A stretch of 33,900 bases of DNA from an uncultured Mucilaginibacter sp. (GCF_946479965.1 NZ_CAMLHX010000045.1:1-33900), one strand, 5' to 3'. Shown: positions 14,966 to 23,206, counted from the stretch's first letter. A program made the numbers and translations. Notes: generated from the sequence alone by a model not told the origin.

Positions 14966-15054
14966 TGTCATCTCGAACACAGTGAGAGATCTATACACAA
15001 GCCTGTCCTGTGGCTCAACTATGTATAGATTTCTCGCTATCGCTCGAAATGACA
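14966..15054. repeat. Long imperfect palindrome (Bacteroidota-type intergenic repeat)
   Basis: Left arm 14966-14997 and right arm 15022-15054 pair over about 32 bases, sharing TGTCAT, TCGA, GAGA and ATCTATACA with one indel, around a 24-base centre. It fills the gap between the convergent mscS and metE genes. I recognise the TGTCATTTCGA...ATCTATACA style from dispersed palindromes in Bacteroidota genomes. It may also act as a bidirectional terminator. Confidence 0.75.
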
Positions 15055-15064
15055 CTTTATTTAA

Positions 15065-17359
15065 TTAAATGCTTAATTCTTCCCTCGCCTGTTTCGCCGC
15101 TGTAACCATATTAATTAAAGCTGCTTTTGTTTCCGGCCACTTACGCGTTTTTAACCCACAATCAGGATTGACCCATAAATGTTGTACAGGCAACAGTTGC
15201 GCCGCTTTAGCCAACAGAGACGCCATCTCTTCAGTACCGGGCACACGTGGCGAATGGATATCATAAACACCCGGACCTATCTCATTAGGATATTCAAAAT
15301 TTGCAAACGCCTGCAGCAGCTCCATTTGCGAGCGCGAAGTCTCTATAGTGATCACATCCGCATCCATTGCGGCAATGTGTTCAATAATGTTGTTAAACTC
15401 GCTGTAACACATGTGTGTATGTACCTGGGTTTCGTCCTTAACGCCGCTCGCTGTTATCCTGAAAGCCTTCACGGCCCAATCAAGGTAAAGCGGCTGTTTA
15501 GCTTTACGCAATGGCAAACCTTCGCGAATGGCGGCTTCATCTATCTGAATAATGCCGATGCCTGCTGCTTCGAGCGCTAAAACTTCGTCGCGAATAGCTA
15601 ACGCGATCTGGTTGGTGGTTACCTCGCGCGACTGGTCATCGCGTACAAACGACCATTGCAAAATAGTTACCGGGCCGGTTAGCATGCCCTTCATTGGTTT
15701 GTTGGTTTGCGCCGCCGCGAATTTGGTCCAGCGCACTGTCATATCCTTAGGGCGACTAACATCGCCATAAATAACAGGTGGTTTAACACAGCGACTGCCA
15801 TAGCTTTGCACCCATCCGTTTCTGGTGAATAAAAACCCGTCCAGCTGTTCGCCAAAATACTCCACCATGTCATTGCGTTCAAATTCGCCATGTACAAGCA
15901 CATCCAGGCCAATTTCTTCCTGCCAGCGTATCACATCAATGGTGGCCTGTTCTATTTCCTTTTCATATTGTTCAAGCGTTAGGTCGCCTTTTTTAAATTT
16001 AGCACGCAACTGGCGAATATCATCTGTTTGCGGAAACGAACCAATGGTAGTTGTAGGGAACAGGGGTAGGTTAAAACGCTCACGCTGTATTTGCTGCCTT
16101 ACAGAGAAGTTACTACTACGGATGGCGTCCGTATCAATTAAAGCGATTACGCGGCCCTTCACCTCTTGTTTATGCACTTTGTTGGACACACGCCTGCTTT
16201 CTATCGCTTTTTTGTTTGCTGTTAACAGATTATTATTCCCTTCCGCTATCTGTTTCAGTTCACTTACCTCATTCAATTTTTGTTTGGCAAAGGCCATCCA
16301 GTTTTTAACTTCCGGGTCGATGCTGGTCTCACCCTCCAGATCTATCGGGCTATGCAAAAGCGAGCAGGAGGGAGCAATGATAATTCTATCGGTACCCAGT
16401 TTTTCAACAGCTTTATTGATTAGCTTTAATGAGTCTTCGTAGTCGTTTTTCCAAACATTACGTCCATCTACAACTCCCAGCGAAAGTTGAAGGTTATTTG
16501 GAATAAGCCTGAGTACCTCATCCAACTGCTCCGGAGCACGTACCAAGTCGATATGTAAAGCCGCCACCGGCAGGTTAACGGCTAATTGTGTATTATCCAA
16601 CAGTGCTTCAAAATACGTTGCAACCAGCAATTTCACCCCGCTTACACGGTTGGCTATAGCGCGGTATGCAAATTCAAACGCTTCTTTTTCTTTTTTGGAT
16701 AGATCAAGTGCCAGGCAGGGCTCATCCAACTGGATCCATTCGGCGCCCAAATGTTTCAAACGGTTAATTATCTTAATATAAACAGGTACCAGCTTTTTTA
16801 TCAGATCAACACGGTCAAAGCCCTCTTCTTTCTCTTTACCCAACAGCAGGTAACTTACCGGCCCAACCAACACTGGCTTGGCTTTTTGGCCAAGCAGCTT
16901 TTTAGCGCCTATATATTCGCCAAAAACATTTTCATTAAATAAGCTAAACTCTTGCCTAGCTGTAAATTCGGGTACCAGATAATGATAATTGGTATCCAGC
17001 CATTTGGTCATTTCCATGGCGGTAATGTCCAAGCCATCTTTCTGATAACCACGGGCCATGGCAAAATAAAGATCATACTCGTTGTTAGAACTTACTTTGG
17101 ATAACAACGGCGTGTAACGGTGGGGGATAACGCCCAGCATTAAGCTTGTGTCAAGCACATGGTCGTAAAAGCTAAAATCGTTGCAGGGGATAAGATCAAT
17201 ACCCGCCTCTAATTGCGTTTGCCAGTTCTCGTTTTTGATCTTACGCGCTACCTCTTTCAGGTCGCCCAGTTGGATCTTACCCGCCCAATATTGTTCGCAG
17301 GCTTTTTTTAATTGTCGTTGGCCACCAATTCGTGGGTAGCCCAGGTTTTGCGTTAGCAT
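15065..17359 (-). CDS. metE: Cobalamin-independent methionine synthase
   Basis: A 764-residue enzyme that transfers methyl from 5-methyltetrahydropteroyltri-glutamate to homocysteine, the last step of methionine synthesis. It is full length with both barrels. The N-terminus is LGYPRIGGQRQLKKACEQYW; the C-terminal domain begins near LPLFPTTTIGSFPQT. The zinc ligands are H649, C651, E673 and C734; their spacing (2, 22 and 61) equals that of E. coli H641, C643, E665 and C726. It is divergent from an Lrp/AsnC gene with 190 AT-rich bases between. A 20-bp palindrome there could be the operator. I found no SAM or cobalamin riboswitch upstream. Confidence 0.96.
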   Translation of the reverse strand: MLTQNLGYPRIGGQRQLKKACEQYWAGKIQLGDLKEVARKIKNENWQTQLEAGIDLIPCNDFSFYDHVLDTSLMLGVIPHRYTPLLSKVSSNNEYDLYFAMARGYQKDGLDITAMEMTKWLDTNYHYLVPEFTARQEFSLFNENVFGEYIGAKKLLGQKAKPVLVGPVSYLLLGKEKEEGFDRVDLIKKLVPVYIKIINRLKHLGAEWIQLDEPCLALDLSKKEKEAFEFAYRAIANRVSGVKLLVATYFEALLDNTQLAVNLPVAALHIDLVRAPEQLDEVLRLIPNNLQLSLGVVDGRNVWKNDYEDSLKLINKAVEKLGTDRIIIAPSCSLLHSPIDLEGETSIDPEVKNWMAFAKQKLNEVSELKQIAEGNNNLLTANKKAIESRRVSNKVHKQEVKGRVIALIDTDAIRSSNFSVRQQIQRERFNLPLFPTTTIGSFPQTDDIRQLRAKFKKGDLTLEQYEKEIEQATIDVIRWQEEIGLDVLVHGEFERNDMVEYFGEQLDGFLFTRNGWVQSYGSRCVKPPVIYGDVSRPKDMTVRWTKFAAAQTNKPMKGMLTGPVTILQWSFVRDDQSREVTTNQIALAIRDEVLALEAAGIGIIQIDEAAIREGLPLRKAKQPLYLDWAVKAFRITASGVKDETQVHTHMCYSEFNNIIEHIAAMDADVITIETSRSQMELLQAFANFEYPNEIGPGVYDIHSPRVPGTEEMASLLAKAAQLLPVQHLWVNPDCGLKTRKWPETKAALINMVTAAKQAREELSI

Positions 17360-17419
17360 TTTTTAAGTAGATAAATTGAAAGAATACAAATTCCATTTTT
17401 TATGGATTAAATTCTTTAC

Positions 17420-17439
17420 AAATCTATTTATGTAGATTT
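17420..17439. promoter_or_regulatory. Candidate Lrp-type operator between metE and the regulator
   Basis: Perfect arms AAATCTA (17420-17426) and TAGATTT (17433-17439) flank six bases. The site lies in the 190-base divergent region. A wider pair, TAAATTGAAA (17372-17381) and TTTCAATTTA (17450-17459), brackets it symmetrically enough to suggest multiple regulator contacts. The regulator is inferred from the adjacent gene. Confidence 0.45.
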
Positions 17440-17549
17440 AATTGCTTTATTTCAATTTAAAATCAGTAATAAAACCTATATTTAATTTTTATTGGCGTTA
17501 ATTATTCTTTTTGAGTAATTAAATTTACGATAGAAAAGAAAATTATTCT

Positions 17550-18011
17550 ATGGAAGAATTAGACCAAACCGATATCCGCCTGCTAAAATTGCTTGGTGAA
17601 GACTCGGAAATCACTATAAAAGAGCTGGCCGCTAAAGTAAACCTGTCCGCATCGCCGGTTTTTGAGCGGGTAAAAAAGCTAAAAACCAGCGGTTACATAA
17701 AGAAATATATTGCCATAATTGATGCCGAAAAGCTCAATTACGGCTTAATTGTGTTCTGTAATATTAAACTAAAGCAACACGATAAAAGCATTGGACATAA
17801 GTTTGTAACCGATATACTTAAATTAGATGAAGTCGTTGAATGTTATAATATTTCGGGAGATTTTGACTTTTTGCTGAAAGTATTGGCCAGGGATATGAAA
17901 CATTACCAGGACTTTGTATTTAACAAGCTGGGTTCTGTAACCAGTATAGGCAGTACGCACAGCACCTTTGTAATGTGCGAGAATAAACACACGTACAATA
18001 TTAACTTGTGA
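17550..18011 (+). CDS. Lrp/AsnC family transcriptional regulator
   Basis: A 153-residue DNA-binding protein with an N-terminal winged helix-turn-helix (about 3-60: LDQTDIRLLKLLGEDSEITIKELAAKVNLSASPVFERVKKLKTSGYI) and a C-terminal RAM/ACT-like effector domain (about 65-145, with VVECYNISGDFDFLLKVLARDM). The length is typical. Family members bind amino acids and often control neighbouring divergent genes, here metE. Control of metE and of the aspartate kinase downstream is inference from position. Confidence 0.92.
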   Translation: MEELDQTDIRLLKLLGEDSEITIKELAAKVNLSASPVFERVKKLKTSGYIKKYIAIIDAEKLNYGLIVFCNIKLKQHDKSIGHKFVTDILKLDEVVECYNISGDFDFLLKVLARDMKHYQDFVFNKLGSVTSIGSTHSTFVMCENKHTYNINL

Positions 18012-18056
18012 TATTTACACATGTACACCCGGCAGAAAAGTGGAGAAAAACCGGTA

Positions 18057-18075
18057 AATTGAATAATTTTCAATT
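18057..18075. repeat. Short AT-rich palindrome after the Lrp gene
   Basis: Perfect arms AATTGAA and TTCAATT flank TAATT, about 45 bases past the Lrp-family stop. The arms share AATTGAA/TTCAATT with the outer inverted pair in the metE-lrp region, so it may be another binding site rather than a terminator. No T-run follows directly. Confidence 0.4.
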
Positions 18076-18132
18076 GCTTTTAAATCAGACGATTATTCCA
18101 ATTTTACAGCTAAATTTCCTGACGAATAAGTC

Positions 18133-18298
18133 TGTTGCAAAATGTTGCAGGGAAATTTTATAACTTATTATTAATTAGTTGTTGATAGAAAATTGCTATT
18201 GCATGTGTTGCAACTGTTGCTATATTTTTCTGCAACACCCCCGCATTTTATCAGCATTTTAATAAATCGCTTGTTCCGGTTTGTTCCACTTGTTTCAC
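18133..18298. repeat. Phased TGTTGCA/TGTTCCA repeats upstream of the aspartate kinase
   Basis: The 352-base gap between the Lrp-family gene and the kinase has no plausible gene. It holds three repeat clusters. TGTTGCA occurs at 18133 and 18143, 10 bases apart. TGTTGCA at 18206 and TGTTGCT at 18215 are followed by an inverted TGCAACA at 18231, so GTGTTGCA (18205) and TGCAACAC (18231) form an 8-bp inverted repeat. TGTTCC occurs at 18272 and 18282, with TGTTTCA at 18291. Period and unit match the array at 7063-7165. Function is unknown. Confidence 0.7.
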
Positions 18299-18339
18299 CT
18301 CCACAAGCGGAGCAGCCATGCGGAAATAAATAAATTATG

Positions 18340-18347
18340 TAGTTTTG
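18340..18347 (+). promoter_or_regulatory. Candidate -7 element of the aspartate kinase gene
   Basis: TAGTTTTG is a perfect TAnnTTTG match, 16 bases before the start codon. No TTG lies 19 bases upstream (ATG is there), so the promoter may depend on an activator. Confidence 0.4.
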
Positions 18348-18363
18348 AGCCCTTTTAATAATT

Positions 18364-19737
18364 ATGCTAACTGTAGAGAAAATTGGTGGCACATCAATGA
18401 GTGCCCTTAACCAGGTTATTGACAATATTATATTATACAACAAAACCGGCACAGAGCTGTATAACCGTGTTTTTGTAGTATCGGCATTCTCAGGGGTAAC
18501 TAACCTGCTGCTCGAGAACAAGAAGACCAAAGCCCCCGGTGTTTACCAAAAACTAGCTAATAGGGAAGATTTCCGTAGCGAGCTGAAAGTAGTAGCAACG
18601 GAGCTTAAAGAACTGAATAAACAGTACGAGCCACTTGGCCTTAACGTTGCGGAAGCGGACGCGGTTGTTGACAGGGATATGCAAACCGCTGTTAATTACC
18701 TGGACAGCGCGGTTACCATGCTGGCATCCGGGTATCTGAACGAGGGTATACTATTGGCTGCACGCGAGATACTGGCATCGTTAGGCGAAAGCCATTCAGC
18801 CTATGTATTAAGCAGCATTTTGAAGCAAAGAGGAATAAATGCTCATTTGCTTGATTTAGCAGGACTTACAGATGCCCGCGCACTCAGCATCAGCGAAAGG
18901 ATAAAAGACGCGTTTTCAACTATTGATCTAAATAGCTGCGTAGTTATTGCCACAGGCTACGCAAAAGGCACCGAAGGCATTATGCGTGAATTTGACCGTG
19001 GGTACTCCGAGGTGACATTCAGTAAGATAGCAGAAGTATTAAAACCACAGGAAGCTATCATCCATAAAGAATACCACCTTTCTACTGCCGATCCGGGTTT
19101 GGTTGGCATCGAGAACGTTCGGCCGGTAGGGCATACCAATTACGATATCGCCGATCAGCTTGCAGATGTGGGCATGGAGGCTATACACCCAAAAGCTGCT
19201 AAACCGCTTGAAATGGCGGGTGTTCATTTACGGATCAAAAACACTTTTGAGCCTGAGCATCCCGGTACGCTTATTACAAAAGGTTACGTATCTAATATTA
19301 AAAGGGTAGAGGTTATTACCGGAACGGATAAGCAATTAATGATTGATATCTACGATCCGCTAATGACCGGTAACGTGGGCAGCGATTTGCGCATAATGCA
19401 GGCTTTTTATAATCACGGCATCAGCTATACCTACAAGGTTACCAGCGCCAACAGCATTAGCATTGTTATTTGGGAGAACGACCTGAAACAGGAACTGATA
19501 GCTGAGTTACAACAAAATTTCGAACGCGTGACCACCGAGCCTGTGGCAATGGTGTGTTTACTAGGCAGCAACATGGATCAACCGGGCTTGTTGGCTAAAA
19601 GCGCAGCTGCATTAGCAAAAGCCGATATTAATATACTAAGTACGGGCGTTGCCAAGGGAAAGGTTAATATTCAGTTTGTTGTAGCTAAAGAGGATTTTAA
19701 ACTTGCTATAGTTGCTTTAAACAAAGCGGTGGGGTAA
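18364..19737 (+). CDS. Aspartate kinase, ectoine-type-like
   Basis: A 457-residue monofunctional aspartokinase that phosphorylates aspartate at the start of lysine, threonine and methionine synthesis. The amino-acid-kinase domain begins KIGGTSMS (6-13) rather than the usual KFGGTS, then VVSAFSGVTNLLLE (38-51). The substrate loop reads FDRGYSEVTFSK (210-221) where common aspartokinases have GRGGSD-T. C-terminal ACT-type domains (about 315-457: VEVITGTDKQLMIDIYDP..., VAMVCLLGSNMDQPGLLAKSAAALAKADINIL) suggest feedback control. The KIGGTSMS and RGYSE-T features resemble, from memory, the aspartokinase found with ectABC in halophiles. No ectoine gene is present in this window. Confidence 0.85.
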   Translation: MLTVEKIGGTSMSALNQVIDNIILYNKTGTELYNRVFVVSAFSGVTNLLLENKKTKAPGVYQKLANREDFRSELKVVATELKELNKQYEPLGLNVAEADAVVDRDMQTAVNYLDSAVTMLASGYLNEGILLAAREILASLGESHSAYVLSSILKQRGINAHLLDLAGLTDARALSISERIKDAFSTIDLNSCVVIATGYAKGTEGIMREFDRGYSEVTFSKIAEVLKPQEAIIHKEYHLSTADPGLVGIENVRPVGHTNYDIADQLADVGMEAIHPKAAKPLEMAGVHLRIKNTFEPEHPGTLITKGYVSNIKRVEVITGTDKQLMIDIYDPLMTGNVGSDLRIMQAFYNHGISYTYKVTSANSISIVIWENDLKQELIAELQQNFERVTTEPVAMVCLLGSNMDQPGLLAKSAAALAKADINILSTGVAKGKVNIQFVVAKEDFKLAIVALNKAVG

Positions 19738-19886
19738 CGGTCTCAATCATTTGTTTTAGATTGTGGTGGGTTTGTATTAACAACCCGAAATCGAAATAGT
19801 ATTTTGCCAACGTTTTTTTGGTTAATGCGGCTTAAGTAATTGTGGATAAATAGTATTATTGCCGACCGCAAATTGCAAAGAACTTA

Positions 19887-21293
19887 ATGAAGAATTTTCT
19901 GGACGACGATTTCTTGTTGAATACTAAAACGGCGCAGGTATTATACCATGATTATGCAGCTGATAAACCTATTATAGATTACCACTGCCACTTACCGCCC
20001 GATGAAATTGCCGCCGATAAGCAATTTGCAAATGTCACTCAGATCTGGCTAAAAGGCGACCATTATAAATGGCGTGCCATGCGCGCCAACGGAGTAAATG
20101 AAGCTTACATAACAGGTAATAAAAGCGACAGAGAAAAGTTCGAAATGTGGGCGGCTACTGTGCCCTACACATTGCGTAATCCTTTATTCCACTGGACACA
20201 TCTTGAACTGCAACGCTACTTCGGAATTAAGGATGTGCTTTCACCAGCAACTGCCGCGAGGATATATGATGAGTGCAGCGAAAAACTGCAATCACCTGAA
20301 TACAGCGTACGCAGCCTGCTTAAAAGAAGCAAAGTTGAAGTAGTGGGGACAACAGATGATCCCTTAGATAATCTGGCCGATCATAAAAAAATTAAAGAAG
20401 ATAATTTCGGGCTAAAAGTGCTGCCTTCCTTTCGCCCGGATAAGGCAATGAATGCAGATAGCGTTGCCGCGCTGAATGAGTATATTGATAAACTCGAGAA
20501 TGTTTCAGGTACACAAATCGAAAATCTTGATGAATATCTTTCCGCGTTAAAATCACGTCACGATTATTTTGCTGCTAACGGTGGGAAGCTATCAGATCAT
20601 GGTTTAGACTACATTTACGCTACCGATTACACGGATGCCGAGATAGTAAATATCTTTCAGAAGATAAGAAATCGCAATGAAATTACCGCTGATGAAAATT
20701 TGAAATTTAAATCGGCCCTGTTGTATCAATTCGCTTTGTGGGATCATGAAAAAGGGTGGGTTCAGCAGTATCATATCGGGGCATTACGCAACAATAATAC
20801 ACGGGCGCTCTCCACTTTAGGACCCGACACGGGATGGGACTCAATTGGTGACTTTACCCACGGAAAAAGCCTATCCAGATTTTTAGATAAGTTGGATACC
20901 GATAACCGCTTAGCGAAAACTATTTTATACAACAACAATCCGGTAAATAACGACCTCTTCGCCTCAATGGCAGGTAATTTTAATGATGGATCTGTAGTAG
21001 GAAAAGTGCAATTTGGCTCCGCATGGTGGTTTATGGATCAAAAAGAGGGTATGATCAATCAGATGAATTCGCTCTCAAACATCGGTTTATTAAGTCGAAT
21101 GGTGGGTATGCTTACTGACTCACGCAGCTTTATGTCTTTTCCGCGGCATGAGTATTTCCGAAGGATATTATGCAATCTGTTTGGCAACGATATAGAGAAC
21201 GGCGAGTTGCCTAACGATATAGCCTGGACCGGCAAAATTGTGGAGGATATTTGCTACAATAATGCCCGTAATTACTTCGGGTTTTACGAATAA
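19887..21293 (+). CDS. uxaC: Glucuronate isomerase
   Basis: A 468-residue cytosolic enzyme of the uronate isomerase family, converting D-glucuronate to D-fructuronate (and galacturonate to tagaturonate). Family motifs include KPIIDYHCHLPPDEIAADKQF (with the HCHL metal motif), IWLKGDHYKWRAMRANGV, HWTHLELQRYFGI, VVGTTDDPLDNL, WVQQYHIGALRNNN, VGKVQFGSAWWFMDQKEGM and MLTDSRSFMSFPRHEYFRRILCN. The length is normal. It is alone: no uxuA, uxuB or uronate transporter is adjacent, so its pathway partners must be elsewhere. Confidence 0.95.
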   Translation: MKNFLDDDFLLNTKTAQVLYHDYAADKPIIDYHCHLPPDEIAADKQFANVTQIWLKGDHYKWRAMRANGVNEAYITGNKSDREKFEMWAATVPYTLRNPLFHWTHLELQRYFGIKDVLSPATAARIYDECSEKLQSPEYSVRSLLKRSKVEVVGTTDDPLDNLADHKKIKEDNFGLKVLPSFRPDKAMNADSVAALNEYIDKLENVSGTQIENLDEYLSALKSRHDYFAANGGKLSDHGLDYIYATDYTDAEIVNIFQKIRNRNEITADENLKFKSALLYQFALWDHEKGWVQQYHIGALRNNNTRALSTLGPDTGWDSIGDFTHGKSLSRFLDKLDTDNRLAKTILYNNNPVNNDLFASMAGNFNDGSVVGKVQFGSAWWFMDQKEGMINQMNSLSNIGLLSRMVGMLTDSRSFMSFPRHEYFRRILCNLFGNDIENGELPNDIAWTGKIVEDICYNNARNYFGFYE

Positions 21294-21384
21294 TACAGTC
21301 TGTTTATTTATAGTAATTAATTTATTTTTATAACAAGATGCTTTGGCGAACTATTTGATATGGTTGGTTAAAGCATTTTTTGTT

Positions 21385-21918
21385 ATGAATAGTATCAATC
21401 AACAACAACCCGAGGAAAATCATCAGGACCTTGCCGGCCCTGAAGCCATTAAAAAAATAAAGGCGCTTGCAGACAAAGCCACCTGCTTTTTTTGCAGTAA
21501 CATTAAAACTGGAATCCCTTTTTCAACGCGCCCCATGGCAGTTCAGCAAATTGATGATCAAGGTAATTTTTGGTTTTTATGCGCCAATGATAGCCACACC
21601 TATGCAGAAATAACCGCTGATCCATTTGTGCATCTGTTATTTAAAGGTTCAGAGCATTCTGATTTTTTAAATATTTATGGCATAGCGACTGCAAGCAGCG
21701 ACAAAGCCAAAATAGCAGAACTATGGGAACCACTAATGAAAACCTGGTTTACCGAAGGCCAGGATGACCCACGTATTGCTGTTTTAAAAGTAGAACCATC
21801 CGAAGGTTACTATTGGGATAATAAGCATGGAAATGCGGTCGCATTTGTGAAAATGCTCGTTGGTGCCGCTATCGGCAAAACATTGGACGACTCAATAGAG
21901 GGTAAAATAGAAACTTAG
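21385..21918 (+). CDS. Pyridoxamine 5'-phosphate oxidase-fold protein (general stress protein 26-like)
   Basis: A 177-residue protein of the split-barrel flavin-binding fold, similar to general stress protein 26: IKALADKATCFFCSNIKTGIPFSTRPMAVQQIDDQGNFWFLCANDSHTYAEI, then HLLFKGSEHSDFLNIYGIATASSDKAKIAELWEPLMKTWFTEGQDDPRIAVLKVEPSEGYYWD. Members bind FMN or FAD; catalytic activity here is unknown. I start at the ATG at 21385 (MNSINQQQ). The longer frame begins with TTG at 21343 and adds a hydrophobic stretch unlike the family. It is convergent with pyrF across a palindromic repeat. Confidence 0.85.
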   Translation: MNSINQQQPEENHQDLAGPEAIKKIKALADKATCFFCSNIKTGIPFSTRPMAVQQIDDQGNFWFLCANDSHTYAEITADPFVHLLFKGSEHSDFLNIYGIATASSDKAKIAELWEPLMKTWFTEGQDDPRIAVLKVEPSEGYYWDNKHGNAVAFVKMLVGAAIGKTLDDSIEGKIET

Positions 21919-21932
21919 GGATAATTTAGTAT

Positions 21933-21994
21933 CAAGAGTCAAGAACCAAGAGACAAGATGGGAAATCGATAAATGTCCTGATTCTTGGCTCTTG
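21933..21994. repeat. CAAGA-rich imperfect palindrome between convergent genes
   Basis: The arms 21933-21948 (CAAGAGTCAAGAACCA) and 21979-21994 (TGATTCTTGGCTCTTG) pair at 14 of 16 positions. They are separated by 30 bases and followed by the pyrF stop. It resembles the CAAGA-type dispersed palindromes I know from related genomes and may serve as a two-way terminator. Confidence 0.6.
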
Positions 21995-21997
21995 TTT

Positions 21998-22831
21998 CTA
22001 TAGAATGCCCGCTTTCTCCAACTCAACCTGCATTTGTTGTTGCAATTTAAGTGCCTCTGCGCGGGCGGCATCCACGAAATCTTCGCCGTTGCTTGCGTAA
22101 ATTATTCCACGCGATGAATTCACCAGTAAACCGCAATCTTTAGTTATGCCGTATTTACATACTTCCTGCAGACTGCCGCCCTGCGCACCAACGCCTGGTA
22201 CCAGTAAGAAATTGTCGGCAGCATGTTTGCGTATATCTGTAAACTCGGTACTTTTTGTTGCACCTACTACGTACATCAAACGGTCGGCACCGGCCCAGGT
22301 ATTGGCTTTCTTAATTACCGTTTCGTATAAATGACCATCGTCGGTTGGTAAGTATTGAAAGTCCTTACTGCCTATAGAAGAAGTGAGCGCTAATATTATT
22401 ACCCATTTGCCCTCATATTTAAGATAGGGGGTAATACTATCATTACCCATATAAGGCGTAACTGTAATGGCATCAAAGCTCATTCCTGACGAGACCTCGT
22501 CTAAAAATGCCTGCGCATATTTATCAGAAGTATTTCCGATGTCGCCACGTTTTGCATCAATAATGTTAAGGCAATCCTTAGGTAAATATCGCCAGGTAGC
22601 TATAAGGCTTTGTAAGCCTTTAATACCGCGACACTCGTAAAAAGCAGAATTGGGTTTGTAAGCCACACACAGATCCCTCGTGGCGTCAATTATCCGTTTG
22701 TTAAATTCAAGTATAGGATCGGGGTAAGAAAGTAAAAACGACGGTATTTTTTCAATATCAGTGTCAAGTCCTACGCATAAAAAAGATTTCTTTTTCTTTA
22801 TCTGGTTTATCAGTTCCTGGCGCGATATCAT
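21998..22831 (-). CDS. pyrF: Orotidine 5'-phosphate decarboxylase (type 2)
   Basis: A 277-residue cytosolic enzyme of pyrimidine synthesis that decarboxylates OMP to UMP. It belongs to the longer type-2 class, with FLCVGLDTDIEKIP at 17-30, AYKPNSAFYE at 57-66 and the catalytic DAKRGDIGNTSDKYA at 92-106 (K94). Phosphate-binding sequence FLLVPGVGAQGG lies near the C-terminus, with VNSSRGIIYAS after it. The ATG at 22831 fits family starts. It is divergent from rho, with a 375-base gap. Confidence 0.95.
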   Translation of the reverse strand: MISRQELINQIKKKKSFLCVGLDTDIEKIPSFLLSYPDPILEFNKRIIDATRDLCVAYKPNSAFYECRGIKGLQSLIATWRYLPKDCLNIIDAKRGDIGNTSDKYAQAFLDEVSSGMSFDAITVTPYMGNDSITPYLKYEGKWVIILALTSSIGSKDFQYLPTDDGHLYETVIKKANTWAGADRLMYVVGATKSTEFTDIRKHAADNFLLVPGVGAQGGSLQEVCKYGITKDCGLLVNSSRGIIYASNGEDFVDAARAEALKLQQQMQVELEKAGIL

Positions 22832-23206
22832 ATTTACAGCGATTAAGTATTTTTTGGGTGGTCAAAAAAACTAAAAATTAAAACAACTGTTATTCTATTA
22901 TACATATTTTTTTTAAAAGTTTGTTTTTTAAAATTAATTGAGTAGAATTGCACTGTTTTCCAGAATTTTCTTGCACTAAAGAAACAAATTTTAAATCCCA
23001 CGTTGTTTAATTATAATAAAGATTACCTGGGTTTAAATGCTGAAATACAAGTTGCAGATTAAATTTCTTAATTATAATCTATCAGGCTCCTTTAAAGTTG
23101 CCGGAAGATTGTTTCAAAAAACAAACTGTTGAGCTAATAATGCGTATTGCAACTAACGCTCGCAAATAATACACACAACAAAATTCCCTTTGAATTAAAT
23201 TCATTT
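22832..23206 (+). other. Long intergenic region / rho leader
   Basis: This 375-base gap between pyrF and rho has no plausible gene. The part nearest pyrF is very AT-rich. A promoter-like pair is at 22921-22950. TTGCACT occurs as a direct repeat at 22948 and 22971. If that promoter is used, the rho transcript has a leader of about 250 bases. I saw no known riboswitch. Confidence 0.5.
22921..22950 (+). promoter_or_regulatory. Candidate rho promoter
   Basis: TTG (22921-22923), exactly 19 bases, then TAGAATTG (22943-22950), one mismatch from TAnnTTTG. The predicted start is near 22957. Confidence 0.4.

Noticed and set aside
15825..16442. 205-codon open frame on the plus strand opposite metE
   Set aside because: It lies wholly inside an unmistakable metE on the other strand. 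Its product is Ser/Arg/Leu-rich with no family resemblance, as expected for an antisense shadow.
17360..17549. SAM or cobalamin riboswitch upstream of metE
   Set aside because: The 190 bases are very AT-rich with short palindromes only; none of the conserved riboswitch cores was seen.
18171..18530. 119-codon minus-strand frame overlapping the start of the aspartate kinase
   Set aside because: It covers the conserved N-terminus of the kinase in antisense and includes the phased repeats. No family is recognisable.
23147..23206. Twenty-residue N-terminal extension of Rho from a TTG
   Set aside because: The extension has no family similarity, and [11 protein letters not shown] from the ATG at 23207 begins the Rho_N domain cleanly.
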